Positions 12,901 through 24,908 of a DNA stretch of 64,000 nucleotides are shown piece by piece. The notes beneath the pieces were generated by a model. That model ran no database searches, was not told where the DNA came from, and saw nothing but the letters and a program-made list of their open reading frames with translations. The DNA is from Neospora caninum Liverpool (Eukaryota; Apicomplexa; Conoidasida; Eucoccidiorida; Sarcocystidae): contig NC_018398.1 of NCBI RefSeq assembly GCF_000208865.1, positions 3,986,812 to 4,050,811 on the forward strand. Reading direction: 5' to 3'. The position numbers and the translations under genes were made by a program. Every line of letters begins with the position of its first letter. Position 1 is the first letter of the stretch.

Positions 12901-14516
12901 CTACGGCACAGCTTGACCCGGCAGCGGTCCTGTACTGACGGCCCGGTAAAATCTATCGCCAGTGCATATTTGTCCCCGTGGTTCTCCGCAGCAGGAGAGC
13001 ATAGAAGCGTCGGCAGCGAGGTATTTTCGAAGCTTGCCTTTCCAGAAGCCTATTGTAACAAGTGCTGTGATCAGTAGACTGTGTCTCGAGTGTGCCTTCC
13101 TATCTCCGTGAAGAAGATGCAGGATCTCGCGTGTTTACCTCGGAATAAAAACGAGTATGTATGTATACATCTATATATACAGTCGCGTAGTGCCCCTTCC
13201 GTGTGCGTGTCCACATGTCACGAGATCGCGGTGAGGCGATTGCAGATGTCGAAGTGAGCCCCCGAGCATGGCGCGCGAACCGCTCGCGCCAGCGAAGTTG
13301 TCCAAGCTGACTCCGCTTTTTGTCAAGCCTTTGATTTCCTTTCACCAGTACTCTCATCCGACGCACACTCGATACACATGCTTTCTTCGAAGCATGACCG
13401 TACTAACTCTCTTCCTGGAGCCTGGACGCCCCGCGGAACAGTACGTGCTACTGAGGTGGCCATGTAAATTGATTACCTTTGTGAGACGTCGCCCCGAGGC
13501 AACGAACCCCAGTTCCGTCTATAGTACAACTGCAAGCCGCGTAGCGATACATGAACAGGGAAATTCACTTTCTTTGGGCGTCCCTGTACTTGTCACCGCA
13601 TGTGTAAATCCTCGGCCAGAGATAGATACTACAAATATGCTTGTTCCTTTTCTTTCTTCTGTTTCTTCAGCGTTCACCCACTTAGATTAACGCTCTCACG
13701 TTAGACCCCGTAGTGACGCGTTCTCCCAAATCGCCATCGCCTGGTCAATCCATGGAGTGGACGAGGGGAAACGAAAGCTCGCCCTGTGTTGCTCCTACGA
13801 ATGGTGAATTTACTCCAGGTGCAAAGAGGCGGGCATCCTCAGCCGGACGATAAACCATGTTGATAACGTCTGAACCTCATGGACGAACCATTCTGGAGAT
13901 GCATCCGAGTTACCTGTGGTAGCCGAGAGCGACAAGGCAGTGGAAAGTGGTTTTGTCGTCTCCCGTCACTGGCCAAGTACGTTGTGTGCCTTCAGCTGCT
14001 TTGCGACGCGACGCTCCGCCAGCACCCCGTTGCCTGTAAGTCGTTCCCGACATCGATACTTCGCGCGGCTCTCGTGTAGACAGCGGCTCACTGCGAAGGT
14101 TTTGCGTGGGTCGCTTCAAAAGTGCAGTTTGCTTTGCAAATTCACCCTTCTGGTAATCCGAAGGGGTCGCAGTATTGTGTCTGGGGCAGCGGACGTCTTA
14201 GACACGTTGCAAGGCCTCATCGCTTTGCCGAACATGTACAACCGAACGCAGGGATTGCGATCACCCTTCTCAAAGGTCCACGCTGCGTTTGCTGGCAGGT
14301 TTCCTAGGTGGAAAGCGGCTTTCTAGCTCGATGCTATTGCCGAGAGGTGGTGACTTTAACAATCAGTGGATGTCCCCACTTCTAGAGGTGAAGACTACTG
14401 GACAATCAGGAGCGAGCGCGCTCGCTCGTGGCTACGAGAGTGGTAACAAAGTTAGGTGGGTGTTTCATTCCGCTTTATTTCGGTGCCTGTAGTGACGCAC
14501 ATTTTTTTCGTCTCAG
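9953..14516. other. Intergenic spacer, no supported gene
   Basis: About 4.6 kb between the minus-strand RRM/zinc-finger gene and the plus-strand secreted hairpin gene, which diverge from here. It should hold both promoters and 5' UTRs. Scattered open frames of 60-250 codons show no domain, signal peptide or supported splice partner. Notable contents are G-runs near 10966-10980, 12303-12312 and 12716-12735. A CT-rich acceptor ending at 14516 suggests that the downstream gene has an intron in its 5' UTR. Confidence 0.55.
12716..12735 (+). repeat. Poly-G run (about 20 G)
   Basis: An uninterrupted homopolymer of about 20 G on the plus strand in the long spacer before the hairpin gene. Others lie at 16529-16543, 24154-24172 and around the gap at 43672-43807. 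Confidence 0.95.
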
Positions 14517-14526
14517 GTTCGAAGAA
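14517..14526 (+). promoter_or_regulatory. 5' UTR exon start after a probable splice acceptor; leader of hairpin gene
   Basis: The sequence ATTTTTTTCGTCTCAG ends at 14516 and is a strong T-rich splice acceptor 10 nt before the first in-frame ATG. This suggests a spliced leader and that scanning would meet the ATG at 14527 first. Confidence 0.5.
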
Positions 14527-15558
14527 ATGAACTATACTAGAATTTGTGCCAGCGTTGCTGGTCTGTCATGTGAAGCCTCGCGTAATCATCAGGGGAAAAT
14601 GGGACAGCAAGGAAGTTTTAACCTTCGAACGGGACGTGTAGTTTGTGTTGGACTTTTCGTGTGGATTGGCTGTCTGACACAGCTTTGTGTCGGCTCTAAC
14701 CGGATTTCCACTCCGTCCGTCACAAACACACCTACTCATGGGAATCCGCTGGAAAGTGAACAAAACAATTTGCAAGTGCCCATCAAGGATTCGAGGGGAA
14801 ATGAAGAAGAGGATGAATCAGCAGTCAAAAACCAAGTTGCAGAAGATGAAGCAAGACGCACATCCAGTATCGGGGTGGTTGGCGGGCAGACCTCTCAGGC
14901 ACATGCTCCTAGCACTCTGAGTCTTCTGCGGAGTGGTGGGGGACATTTTGCGTTGTCGGCTGCACTGGTGCTTCTCAGCCGTTACGCGAAGCGGAGGTCC
15001 CAAGATGAATGGAATGAGTGGAGGGAAGAGAAACCTGCCATAGCATTCGCCACTGTAGCAGATGCATTACTGGTAGCCAGCGCCCTCGCTGCTATAAGGG
15101 GTGCTATGAATGTAGGAAAGGTTGTAACGCAAAGGCGAAAGGTCGAACAGCGGAACCATAAGGATCAAATCCGCCAAGTGGAGAAGCAGGTGAACGGGGA
15201 CCACTTGGGAGGTGAGCTGTCTGTTACTAGGACCGCCGACGACATCTCATCTACGGTTGAAGAAGAATTTCCAGGCCGGACCAGCAGTGATCCGCGCGCC
15301 GCAACCCGTGAAGGACGAGGACGGACAGCCATGGCTGCTACAGCCTTGGTGGGGGCAGGATCTCTGGCTGGTGGTGCAGCTCTTTTGATGAACTTTCGTC
15401 GTTGGTTCAGGTCGTATCAGCAAATCGAGCACCAATCACGAATGCTTGTGGCTGCAGGACTTCTCTTTGGTGGTGCTCTTTTGTGTGCCTTCAAACTGTC
15501 GAAGCAGATCAAGGCGAAAATAGCTGTCGGAAAGAAGAAGAAAAACAGCAAGGCCTGA
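14527..15558 (+). CDS. Secreted protein with two C-terminal hydrophobic hairpins (dense-granule-like)
   Basis: 343 aa from ATG 14527, or 319 aa from ATG 14599. The second ATG (GGGAAAATGGG) fits the coccidian start consensus well and places the hydrophobic leader VVCVGLFVWIGCLTQLCVGS at the very N-terminus, so it may be the true start; the first ATG is kept as the longest model. An acidic, disordered segment follows the leader. A hydrophobic hairpin (HFALSAALVLLSRYAKR, then AIAFATVADALLVASALAAI), a charged Arg/Lys/Gln/Glu linker, and a second hairpin (ALVGAGSLAGGAALLMNF, then MLVAAGLLFGGALLCAF) come next. The protein ends in a basic tail, KKKKNSKA. No known family was recognised. The layout resembles dense-granule or parasitophorous-vacuole membrane proteins, which is an inference. 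No intron is needed inside the CDS. Confidence 0.75.
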   Translation: MNYTRICASVAGLSCEASRNHQGKMGQQGSFNLRTGRVVCVGLFVWIGCLTQLCVGSNRISTPSVTNTPTHGNPLESEQNNLQVPIKDSRGNEEEDESAVKNQVAEDEARRTSSIGVVGGQTSQAHAPSTLSLLRSGGGHFALSAALVLLSRYAKRRSQDEWNEWREEKPAIAFATVADALLVASALAAIRGAMNVGKVVTQRRKVEQRNHKDQIRQVEKQVNGDHLGGELSVTRTADDISSTVEEEFPGRTSSDPRAATREGRGRTAMAATALVGAGSLAGGAALLMNFRRWFRSYQQIEHQSRMLVAAGLLFGGALLCAFKLSKQIKAKIAVGKKKKNSKA

Positions 15559-17982
15559 CTCAAGGCGGTGCAATCTGTGGGCATCATACCACGTGCGGCC
15601 AAGCGTGCTGACGGCGACAAAGAACCGCGAAAGTGATTCGTTCGTTTCCGGGCAACCTCTCTCCCGTATGCTGCCGCCGCAGCTGGAAGAGAAGTTGCGC
15701 GCTGGCAGCTCCGTGTGCACGCCTTAAGATGGGGGGTCGCGCAGCACTTGTACTAAAACTGTGGTACTACATCGCGCTGCACTACATTACCTCTGGCATG
15801 GCTCCGTGGGGGCAGTTTGGTTTCGGGGCTCTTTAAGGACTCACGCCTCGGATCGGGGCCGGCGCGTGCGTCGGACCAAGACAGGGTGACACGGCTTTTC
15901 CCTTTCGGTTGGCAGCTATCACAGTAAGAATTGATGTACCTCTTGGTGTAGGGACTTCAAGCTTCGTGACTGCGTTGCTGCTTGCACATCAAGAAGAAAA
16001 GGTGGATACGTGGAACACGTGGACGGGACGGCGAAGCTGCCAAGCGCTGGCATTTGTGAGTCCCTGGTGAAAAACGTGTGCCACCCGCACACGTCCTAAG
16101 GGCATTTACGTCTGTGGTGCCGGTTCCCGTGGCACCGTACAGGATGGTCGGTTTCCAGCTGGGTGCACCCGTGACTACCGAGTTGTCGTGTTCCTCCGTC
16201 GGCTTCGTGTGAAGACGCAGTGCTCCAGTTCCGTGCCAACGAAACTTGAAGTGACCGGGGAATCACTTTTGTGGATGCTACTGTATTCTTCCGTAGGATA
16301 GAGGCCAGTTGCTTCTAGAGAATGGACGCAATGGGGATTAGCGACTCGCCCTCTGTGCGCAGCGAAATTGTGTGTAGCAGTAAATATTGACTGGGAGCCG
16401 AGTGGTACAGAGGCGCGGAGTCAAAGTGCAGGCACGTCGTGCAAATGCGTCTGGAGTGGGAGAAGCCAGTCACTTGTTCCAGTAAACCGAAATGAATATA
16501 ATTGGGAATTCCACAGGGGGGGTTTGGAGGGGGGGGGGGGGGGTTGGACGGAGGTTTAGGGTTATCCAGACCGTCTCCACTTGCCGCGATGCGGACATTG
16601 AACTGCCCCGAAGTTTGCCGGAATCATCGTGCCAGATCCAAGGATCTTCAACGATATTCTTCTCTGCCAAACATGTTCAGTGGCCCAAGGAAAGCTCACC
16701 CTAAAAAAGTTCATTATAAAGCGCGAGTGCAGGGCCACTCTCAGGCAGGTGTTGCGACAGGACGACGAATACACACGACTGCGAGAAATCGTACCCGCGA
16801 AGATCGTTGCCACCGTAAGCCGGTTCTTCTTTTTGTCCTTTGCCGACTCCTCTCGGCTGCCTTTTTTTTGCGTCCCGAGAGTGCTTGGTTTTTTTTTGGC
16901 AAAGGGGAGCGGCTCCACATCCCTGCAGCTGTAGGAAAGGATCTCTATTTACACGCTTTGTAATAGAATGAAAACGGCGTTCTCCAGGGCGTGCCCCGAG
17001 ACGTGCGACACATGCATACATAGCAGTGTGAGCAAGCGTCATACACCGCGGCGTTGGCGAAGTTGACAGACATTGAATGCATGACGTACTGACTCTGTTC
17101 CATTGTACGTGTCAATACTTTTTTTTCCTTGAAAGCGAAGCAGCTTCAAACGAAACGTGTGTGACGAACCAGAGGGCGACGCATCGTGCCCAAACCCTCT
17201 CACGAACGTTTGCCAGTGCCGTCAGTTTGCTGAATACATCAGCGTCCACCTACTCTTTTAAGCGCCAGAGTTCTTGCAGCATCTGAAGGGCTTGGATTCA
17301 AAATGGATTCGCACAAATATGTTGTATGATTCCTTTGACAGCGCACTCCTCGATTCAACGCACTCTTCACCGTTCCTGTGTTGACCACTTCGAGTCAACT
17401 GGTATTCACGTCAAAGGGCAATGGAAACGGGCAGTACTGGTGGTTCGTTCCTCGTCTCAGTGTTGCGCGACGAGCAGCGAGTCCCCTTCTTCCTCTCAGC
17501 CTTGTACTCACGAACCATGCTTTTGTTTTCCTGAGAGCAAACCTGCCAGGTGGTCCCGGCCGTGTCAGCGTGGATGGCAGTGACGTGACAAACCGAAAAG
17601 GCGTTTCTCACTACTCGCCACTTTCCTTCTACAGCCAGCACCTATGTACAGGCTGCGCCTTCCGAACACTTCGGACCGCTCAGGTGCTGTTGGAGCGCGG
17701 CACATCTCTTTGCCGATGTATTCCCAAGACTCCGCGTTCACTGCGTTTACAACGGGGGAGTACTACACCTTCCCTACAGTAAAATCCCAATGCGCCTCGG
17801 CGCTAAGCACAGCCGGCGAGACACCCTGTCACCTTGGTGGTGAATAAACGTGTAGCTCGCGCTTCCCACCCCGTCTGCGGAAGCTAACAAGTGCTGTGCA
17901 TCAATCAATATTGGCCCCCTCACTCGCACGATGGAGAAACGAGGCTACTCGTTGGAATTTCCTATTTTCTCCAGTGCCTTCC
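15559..17982. other. Convergent intergenic region, no supported gene
   Basis: Lies between the stop of the plus-strand hairpin gene and the stop of the minus-strand multi-pass membrane gene, so it probably contains both 3' UTRs. Short open frames show no motif. A G-run (16529-16543) is present. Confidence 0.55.
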
Positions 17983-20900
17983 TCACTTTTTCCCACTTTT
18001 CTCTTTCTTCCCGACGACCGGCAAGCTTTGGTTTGCTTGACTGGTTCTCCAGTCCCTAATTCCCCTCCCCCTCCGGGGTGTATATACGAACCGCCCCGCT
18101 CGTTCGTCGCCCGTGGAGCCGTCTGCGGGTGGTTGACGAGAGGGCGCCCCTCCTTGTTCATTCTCTGTCCCTCTCCGCTCATCCAGCACAACTCTCGAGC
18201 TGAAAACCGGCCGACCAATGACACGCACAGAGTCTCCTTCTATCCAGTCTGCAGCTCCCGGTGTCCTGACACCTGGGGGAGTTCCTGGGTTCCCTCCCAT
18301 GCCGCGCTGTCCCAGATTCCCCTGGAGCTCTACGCCATTCTGGCCATCCGAGCCGGCCGGCGGCCTCCCGGTGGGAGCCGCACGGTCGCGAGCGTAGATG
18401 CTGGGAGCAGGACGCGCCCAGTAGGGAAGAGGGAGGCCAGGGGATCCGCCCCGAGCGCCCAGCGCGTTCACAGGACACCTGCCGCCATCGTCCTCGAACC
18501 TTTCGTCCCCAGAAGTGTCCCTTACACACTCTACACGCGTGAACGCCGGGGCAGCTTTGCCGGCCTCTCCAGCCTTCTGTCCCTCTGTGAAGGGAACGGC
18601 CCTTCGGCTCGGCTCCGGGAAGGCAGAGTACGCGCGGAGCCCGACGTGGTTGGGCTCGGGGCGCGAGACAGCACTGAGGGAAGATAGAGAGACGCCAGGC
18701 GACGCGACCCCGACCAACCAATTCGACGGCGCCTCTGTCTCGAGAGACGCAAGCGACCGATAGGCAGCTAGACGCTGTCGCATGTGGCGAGCTAACTGGT
18801 GTCGCTTCTCGATATCTCGGCGAGAGGGACAGATGCAGAAGGCCAGTGCCCACAGAAGAACAAAACTGACCATGCATCCACGGTCCAACCACCGCTGCCC
18901 GAGGGTCTGACTCTCGCACTTCCAACACTGCCAAAAAGCAACAAGAAGGGACAGCAGACAATCGCAGAAAAACGCGCAGATGTTCTAGGTGGAAGGAAGG
19001 AAAAGGCGATACAACCTGTGCAGAACGATGGAACGGACCCTGGCAACGAACGACGCGCCTTCACAGGCCGATGTGACACGGGTTCTGGAAGACACACGGC
19101 CTGCTTGTTCTCAGGATGCGAGAGATGATCGTCGCCGAGGCCTTTTTGCACAAAAACAGACGCTGATAATACGGCGTACACTATAAACGCGTCAATACAG
19201 CGTGGAACGGCAAACGCACCAGTGCACGGAATGATCTGGAGGACAGGGAGCAGAGCAAGGAGGGAGAAAGCGAAGGCGAGCGGTAGGGGTTGCGACAAAC
19301 TAAAAACACCACAGATCGACGAACAGAAAAGAGCCGGCACGAGGGACACAGCCAGGTAGAGCAGGGAATCGAACGGATTCTCACCGTTGCTCTTGGGATA
19401 TGGGCGCAGATCATCCATATGGCGGAGACCGTGAATCCGCCGGTGTATATAACGTCGACGAGCATTTGAAGGGGGAGCTGTCTCGCCTCCTGCCTCATCG
19501 CCTCCTTTTCTTCTTCACTCGTGCTCTCCTCACCGCCTCCGGTAGCCGCCTCGGTGTTTGTCCCTTCACGCTCTCCGAACCCCACTGTTGTGTCGCCGTC
19601 ACAAGCGCCGTGGCCCCGCCTGTTATTCGCCGCATGCGCCGCAGAGCCTTCCTCTTCGCCTCTGACTCCTTCGTGTCTTTCGCCTGCCGCCTTCTCTGCA
19701 ACGTCGAAGGCAGCCCGGGAGTTGCGTGAGAGCGTATCCACATTGATCACCGGTACTGAATTCTGCAGATGGCGGTTCAACGCGGTCGCGGCTAGTCCTC
19801 GGCAGAAAAGGAAATAGATGACGGTAATCTGAAGAAGAGAAGACGCCGGAGCAACCTAGCACCGTCACATGTTGGAAAACGACTTTGAAACCCTTAGGGA
19901 CACATGCGGGACAGCAGTCCCAGTCGCCGCCTAGACAGAGACACTCAGAAACAACGAAAACCAGATTCAAGCACGCACCCCACTTTCCCCGCCAAAATGT
20001 CTATTTCTGATTTTCGATATTTCGTTCTCCTCTGCCGTTCCCCCTTTCTCGTATATTCAAACTTCCACCGCTTCCTCGCCTTCTGCCTTCCCCTGACTCT
20101 CAGAGTACGCCCCTGTCGGGACGTACCACGAACACAGGCATGGTGGCGGCGAGTGTTAGAAAGGCAGAATACGAATAGGGGATGACCAGAGTTCGAATTT
20201 CTCGAGCAACGGCTTCTGCTAGATCATCGCGTCCCTGCGCTCCGTGCCTTGGGTCACCATGCAACTCTCTGTCCAGCAAACTACACACACGGAAGCCGAA
20301 ACACAAGCCGAAAATGAACAGAACCGGAAACGTCAGCAGACGTGGAAGAGGACAGCGAGCCGAACAACGATGAGACGTGCGGAACTCAGACTGCGAGATA
20401 CAGGGAATGTGGAAGATGAGAGGAAGAAGTGCATGAACCGGGAAAGAACGGGGGAGCGAGAGGGAAAACTGGGGCACGGGAATTAACGGGGAGACAGTGA
20501 ACAAGAGCAGAGTGACAAAAGAGAAAGGCAGTTGCAAGGGGAAAACGAAAACCGATCGGAAGGAACTCGGCGAAGCATTTTTGTGACCCGTCCCAGAAAT
20601 GCTTCGCTGGAACGACTATCAAGCGAGGATATCGCAACCGAGGGTAGGAAATGTAAACACAGGCGTGGCGGCATTGCGCACGTGGCACGTATCGCCTTGC
20701 TTCTTCTCCGGTGTGCTTCTATGTGCTCCAATTCGACTTCTGGTGTCTGTGTTTGCTGCTAGTCGAGAAGTCTCGCCTTCTGACAGTGCGATAGCTCCTG
20801 CTGCGAAGGACTAAAACACACTCGAGTCGTCTCTTTCTTCCGTTTCGTTCCCTCTGCCGGAGCATCTTCCTCTCCCCCACTGCTTTGTTCGTTCCTCCTG

Positions 20901-21404
20901 TTGCTCGTCGTGAGAGCGTCTTGTGCCTTCTTTTCTTCCGCTTCCCTCTTGTGCCGCCACTGTCTTCGTCTCTCGTTTTCCATGCCTTCCACTTCGCCCT
21001 TACTTTCTGTCCGCTTTCAGGAGGCTGCCCACCCAGAAGACGAGGAAGGCCGCGATTTGACTGAGGATGAGAAGAATAAGGAGACCGATGATGAACACGT
21101 CGTGAGGCACGACATGCAGTCCGAGGCAGAAACACCTTGAGGACCCGGCCGTCCACTGCGCCGCAATTCCCCCGAGGCGTTCATGTAGACTTGCACAACT
21201 CTCTCTTCTGTGGCTCTGCTCCGAAGGGCGACCAGCCGCATTGCCGCCTTCATCTCCAGAACGGGAGGTCGGAAAACAAAGCCTCCAGCGCGACACAGGC
21301 CGCGACCGCCGCGGGGACAGACTTCTCCGCTCCGCCGACGGATCTGAGGGCGGCGAGGAGACAGACGCGCCTGACGCTTCGTCGTGACTTGAGAGCCGAG
21401 CCAT
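17983..21404 (-). CDS. Multi-pass membrane protein of unknown family (five exons)
   Basis: Proposed exons (minus): 21404-21004, 20280-20127, 19828-19385, 19235-19098 and 18927-17983, 693 aa. Phases match at every junction (2, 0, 0, 0). The start sits in GTCAAGATGG, a good coccidian context. Hydrophobic segments: FIIGLLILLILSQIAAFLVF (about 103-130); a helix assembled across exons 2 and 3, ending exon 2 with LTLAATMPVFVV and opening exon 3 with ITVIYFLFCRGL (about 168-201); VIYTGGFTVSAIWMICAH (about 305-327); a stretch around FIVYAVLSASVFV (about 334-365); and VSFVLLWALAFCIC (about 396-413). A hydrophilic acidic loop lies between the second and third, and a long Pro/Gly/Arg-rich tail (about 280 aa) ends the protein. 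The exon 4 donor (GCC|GTGTGT) is the weakest site. No family was recognised; a transporter or ER/Golgi membrane protein is possible but unsupported. Confidence 0.65.
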
Positions 21405-23701
21405 CTTGACAACGGCAACACGCCATCGGCGCGGCGCCGCTGCCGTCGAAAAGAAAAAGACAACTGACAGGCGCGCGCGCGGCAAAAAACACAACAAGGG
21501 GAAAAGGCAATGCCGACCGAGAAGGGAAACCGCAAAAACGGTGACCACCGGTCCAAGGTGAGACGAAAAGGCGGCCTGGCTACACAGAAAGTTGGACTCA
21601 GTTGCAGCAGTTGCAGGGTGAATCACTGAAGATTTGAAGGACAGGGGAAACTTGGCAAGCAGTGCAGTTTTGCTATTGAAGAAACCAGGAGGAGATCGGC
21701 ACAGGACACAGCGGCGCTCTTTTCCAGTGAAGGTACACCTCACCACAAATAGACTTGTCCTGCTGACGCGGGCGGCAAGAACAGCCACCGCAGGCGCTGT
21801 CAACCGCTGCTCGCCACTTAGGGGAGGGGAAACTTGGAGCAAAAATGCCCCTGCCTTGGCTGAAGATGGAAGAAATGAATCCGGGCACACAGACGGAAAG
21901 AGAGAAGGGGAGGCGTGTGCATGTGCAACCGCGCGCTGGACACAACGCAAAGCCGAAGGTTATGCGGCTCGGGTTCTTCACCCCAAAACGATGGCGGGTT
22001 CAACGAAAAGAGCGAGCGAAAAAAGACAGATGTGACGCAGAGAAACAACAGACCCAGGCCGGCCTGGACTACAAAAACACGCCGGTTCCCTGTAACACGG
22101 CGACCGCGTACGGGCCAGGGGGAGATTTCGCGAGAGAGGGGAGAAAAAGGGGGTTGAGAGCGAGTAGCCGAACATCATTAGAAAAGTGAAGGGGATACCC
22201 CCGAAGATCGCCAGAGGGAGGAGAAAGGGAAAAGGTGACGACAAAGTGCTGTACACAGAGTCGAGGCAAGGCACCAATCCTTGCTCCTCTAACGGCGCTT
22301 GAGGCGCTACCTTGGTCCCGCGAACAGCCCATGAGGCATCACTGGCCTACACGAAGGAAGTCGTTTGTGTCCTGCAAAGGAGAAGAGCCGACATTCTGGT
22401 CTGATCGGACGTGGTCGGCGGTCCCCTGTTGCCCTGAACCCTGAAAGAGCCGCGTGTCACCAGACGGTGACCGCCTACTGTATCCGCGAGAAAACGTGGC
22501 ACCACAGGGAAGAACGGAGATAAATGGAGCCGATCCAGCTAGCAAGAACGCGAAACACAAAGAACGGAGGCGGAAGTGGGCAAAAATTGCCGAAAGATTT
22601 TTCTGTTGCCTCACTATGTGGAGACGTAACAGGCCCGCCCTGCCTCCCAAATAACAGCGCGAGCGACAGCACCTTGTCCGCCTAGTTGGGCAAGGTCTGG
22701 AAGATTGCAGAAGGAAATGTGTGAATACATGTGAAAAAGCTATGACACACGGCCACTGCGCTGTTCTTCTGTCCCCCCACCTGTCTCTGAGGTTTCACCC
22801 CCGATCCTCACAGCCAAAAAGTCGGTCTTATCGGAAACAACAACGCGCGATCAGCTGTGCAAACAAGGGCAGACCTCGTCGCGCCAGTGTAGGCTCGAGC
22901 GACACCACTTTTCCGCGTGCAGATATGTGCAAGTAAAGCGTCGCAGCCCCGAAGCACCAAGAGGGAGAACAGCCAGACTTTCTCGGAGAAAGGGAGTGGA
23001 GAAAAAGAAGGTGCTGCTAATTGCCGACAGAAAGTGTCTAGTGTATCCCCCCTCAGGACTCGCACTCCGTTGCAGAATCTTACACTCTGTCCACCCTGTG
23101 TAGCGCTCCGACTATATACGCGTTCGAAAAAGGATCAGTCTCCGCCGGCGCTCTTTGCGCCGACAAGTCTTCAGCATGCGCAGTGCTCCGGCGACTGGAC
23201 GGGGGCAAACGAGAAACGAGAGGCGAAGGGACGGAAGAGGAGGGGAACAAGTTCAGGCCGAAAACCACACGCATGAAGGAACGGTAACACGGTCGAAAAA
23301 ATAACCAAGGAGGATTCGAGATTCATCAAAGCAGACACACTCCCCTGACACCTATAGAACCGTAACGCGGGGTTCAGTGTGCAGCCACTGTTTCCAATTT
23401 GTATCTTTTCCCGCGGTTCTCCGCTGGGGTTTCGTGTTGTTTCTGTGTTACATTCGCCATCCGTCGCTCCATTCTCTCTCTGATTTTTCACTGCCATCAC
23501 TTCCCGTTTTCTCCCTGTCTCTGCTCCGCCTCTGTCTCCGCCAGCCGGCCGTTACCGGACTCGAGGTTTCTTGCTTTTGCGCAAAGATCTCCGCCTTTTT
23601 ACCCTTTACATTTTTGTTCGGCATCTCTTTTTCGTTTCTTCGAGGGCGCCCGGACCGATTTTTGTCTCCGCATCCGCTTGTTTCTCCCTCGCTTTCCAGT
23701 C
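21405..23701. other. Divergent promoter region, no supported gene
   Basis: About 2.3 kb separating the start of the minus-strand multi-pass membrane gene from the start of the plus-strand small single-TM gene. It should hold both promoters and 5' UTRs. The right half, just before 23702, is strongly CT-rich on the plus strand, as expected for a coccidian leader. No exon was supported. Confidence 0.55.
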
Positions 23702-24908
23702 ATGGCGACGCCCGCAACTCAGGATGGCGCTCCGACGAACGGTACGCCACGACCAAGGCGAAAGGGATGTGCTTGCCGTTCTTTACGGAATGGGTAAATG
23801 GGTACAGGTGCTTACGTCTTGAATCTCTGCAACAAGGAACCTGGAAGGCAAAGGGATGTCGGCTTGGAAATAAAGGCACAATCTTCCCCCTACTGTGCCG
23901 CCTGTCTCTGGGTCAGCCGTGGTGGTCTCGCAGCCGCCACCGTCACCCTTTCTCTCTGCTTAAAAAGAAGGCTACAAACTTAACGGCGGAACATACTGTG
24001 TATGAAAGCGTGGATTCGAGGCGTCGATAGGGCACCCACGTCTATTTTGTGCTTACTTCGTATATGCATCCACATTTCCGGAATATTTTTGTACACGCTT
24101 GTGCCTTCCCTACAACGGTATGCCAGCTAGGTCGGCATACTTTTTAGGGCCGCGGGGGGGGGGGGGGGGGGGCCACCAGGCGCCTCGAAGCCGACGGCTC
24201 AGTTCACCTGCAACGGACTTTGTGAGACGGGGAGCGAGAGAGGGACAACATGGAACGGGATTTCTCTTGGTGTCTGCAGCTGATGTGAGTCATTCTTTCT
24301 TTGCTTCCTCGCCTCATGGTCCTTTCTGTTTCCTCCTGAACATCTTTTCGTCGCCTTCAGGAGGTGCGCCCAAGCCAAGCTTCGGCATGCGTCTGCGGAA
24401 CTTTGGACGTCAGGCCATCAAGGGACCGAGTGTCCCTCACTCCATCCTCTTTGGTGTCGGAGCAGGTGGGGCTTTCAGAGAGCGTCTTCCGGCTTGCCAC
24501 ATGAACTTCTCCGAGTAGAGAACTCCGAATCTCTGGTTGGGATTCTCATACCTCTCTGTGCTCTGCTCGTCAGTCCGCGCCTACAGATATCCACCGTAGT
24601 TATCCACTTGTCTATTTCAAGTACCGGCTGCGGCCCCTTGGCCGTCTCTCTATATCCCCCTCTCTGTGTGCGCTCCGCTTGCTGTCTTTTCAGGTTTCTG
24701 CGCCTACGCAGGATACTACCTGTACCGCGCTGTGCGCCTGAGTTTGTTCGATACAGAGAGCGTCGCTCTCCAGTCCCGTCTTCGCTATGCAGAGAAGCAA
24801 AAACTGTTTCAGCAAGAATTAGATCGCGAGTTGGCGGCTGGGCACATCGCCAGTCTCGTCGCAGAGTACGACCCCGTCGCCACCCGCCTCCCGTTCCAGC
24901 CTATGTAA
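23702..24908 (+). CDS. Small single-TM protein, 119 aa, possibly mitochondrial (three exons)
   Basis: Exons 23702-23741, 24361-24465 and 24694-24908, both introns phase 1 with clear sites (AACG|GTACGC ... CTTCAG|GAGG and GCAG|GTGGGG ... TTTTCAG|GTTT). The protein begins MATPATQDGAPTNGG, has a basic stretch (MRLRNFGRQAIKG), one Gly-rich helix (ILFGVGAGFCAYAGYYLY, about 42-60), then a charged coil (RLRYAEKQKLFQQELDREL) and a C-terminus ending LPFQPM. The order (Gly-rich TM helix, Arg residues, Glu/Gln/Arg coil) resembles small inner-membrane accessory subunits such as NDUFA13/GRIM-19, but identity is weak and Toxoplasma lacks a classical complex I, so only a membrane protein is asserted. The first intron contains a 19-G run. 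Confidence 0.8.
24154..24172 (+). repeat. Poly-G run (19 G) in intron 1
   Basis: An uninterrupted plus-strand homopolymer inside the first intron of the small single-TM gene. It could form a G-quadruplex in the transcript. Confidence 0.95.

Noticed and set aside
13268..13690. 140-codon plus-strand frame upstream of the hairpin gene
   Set aside because: No motif, and no donor that joins it in phase to the hairpin gene. A 5' UTR exon there cannot be excluded.
17896..18687. 263-codon plus-strand frame
   Set aside because: A mirror of the last exon of the multi-pass membrane gene. It has no motif and no splice support.
19360..19395. tRNA B-box-like sequence GTTCGATTCC (minus strand)
   Set aside because: It sits at the end of a coding exon and start of an intron of the membrane gene. 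No acceptor stem, D-arm or anticodon arm could be drawn.
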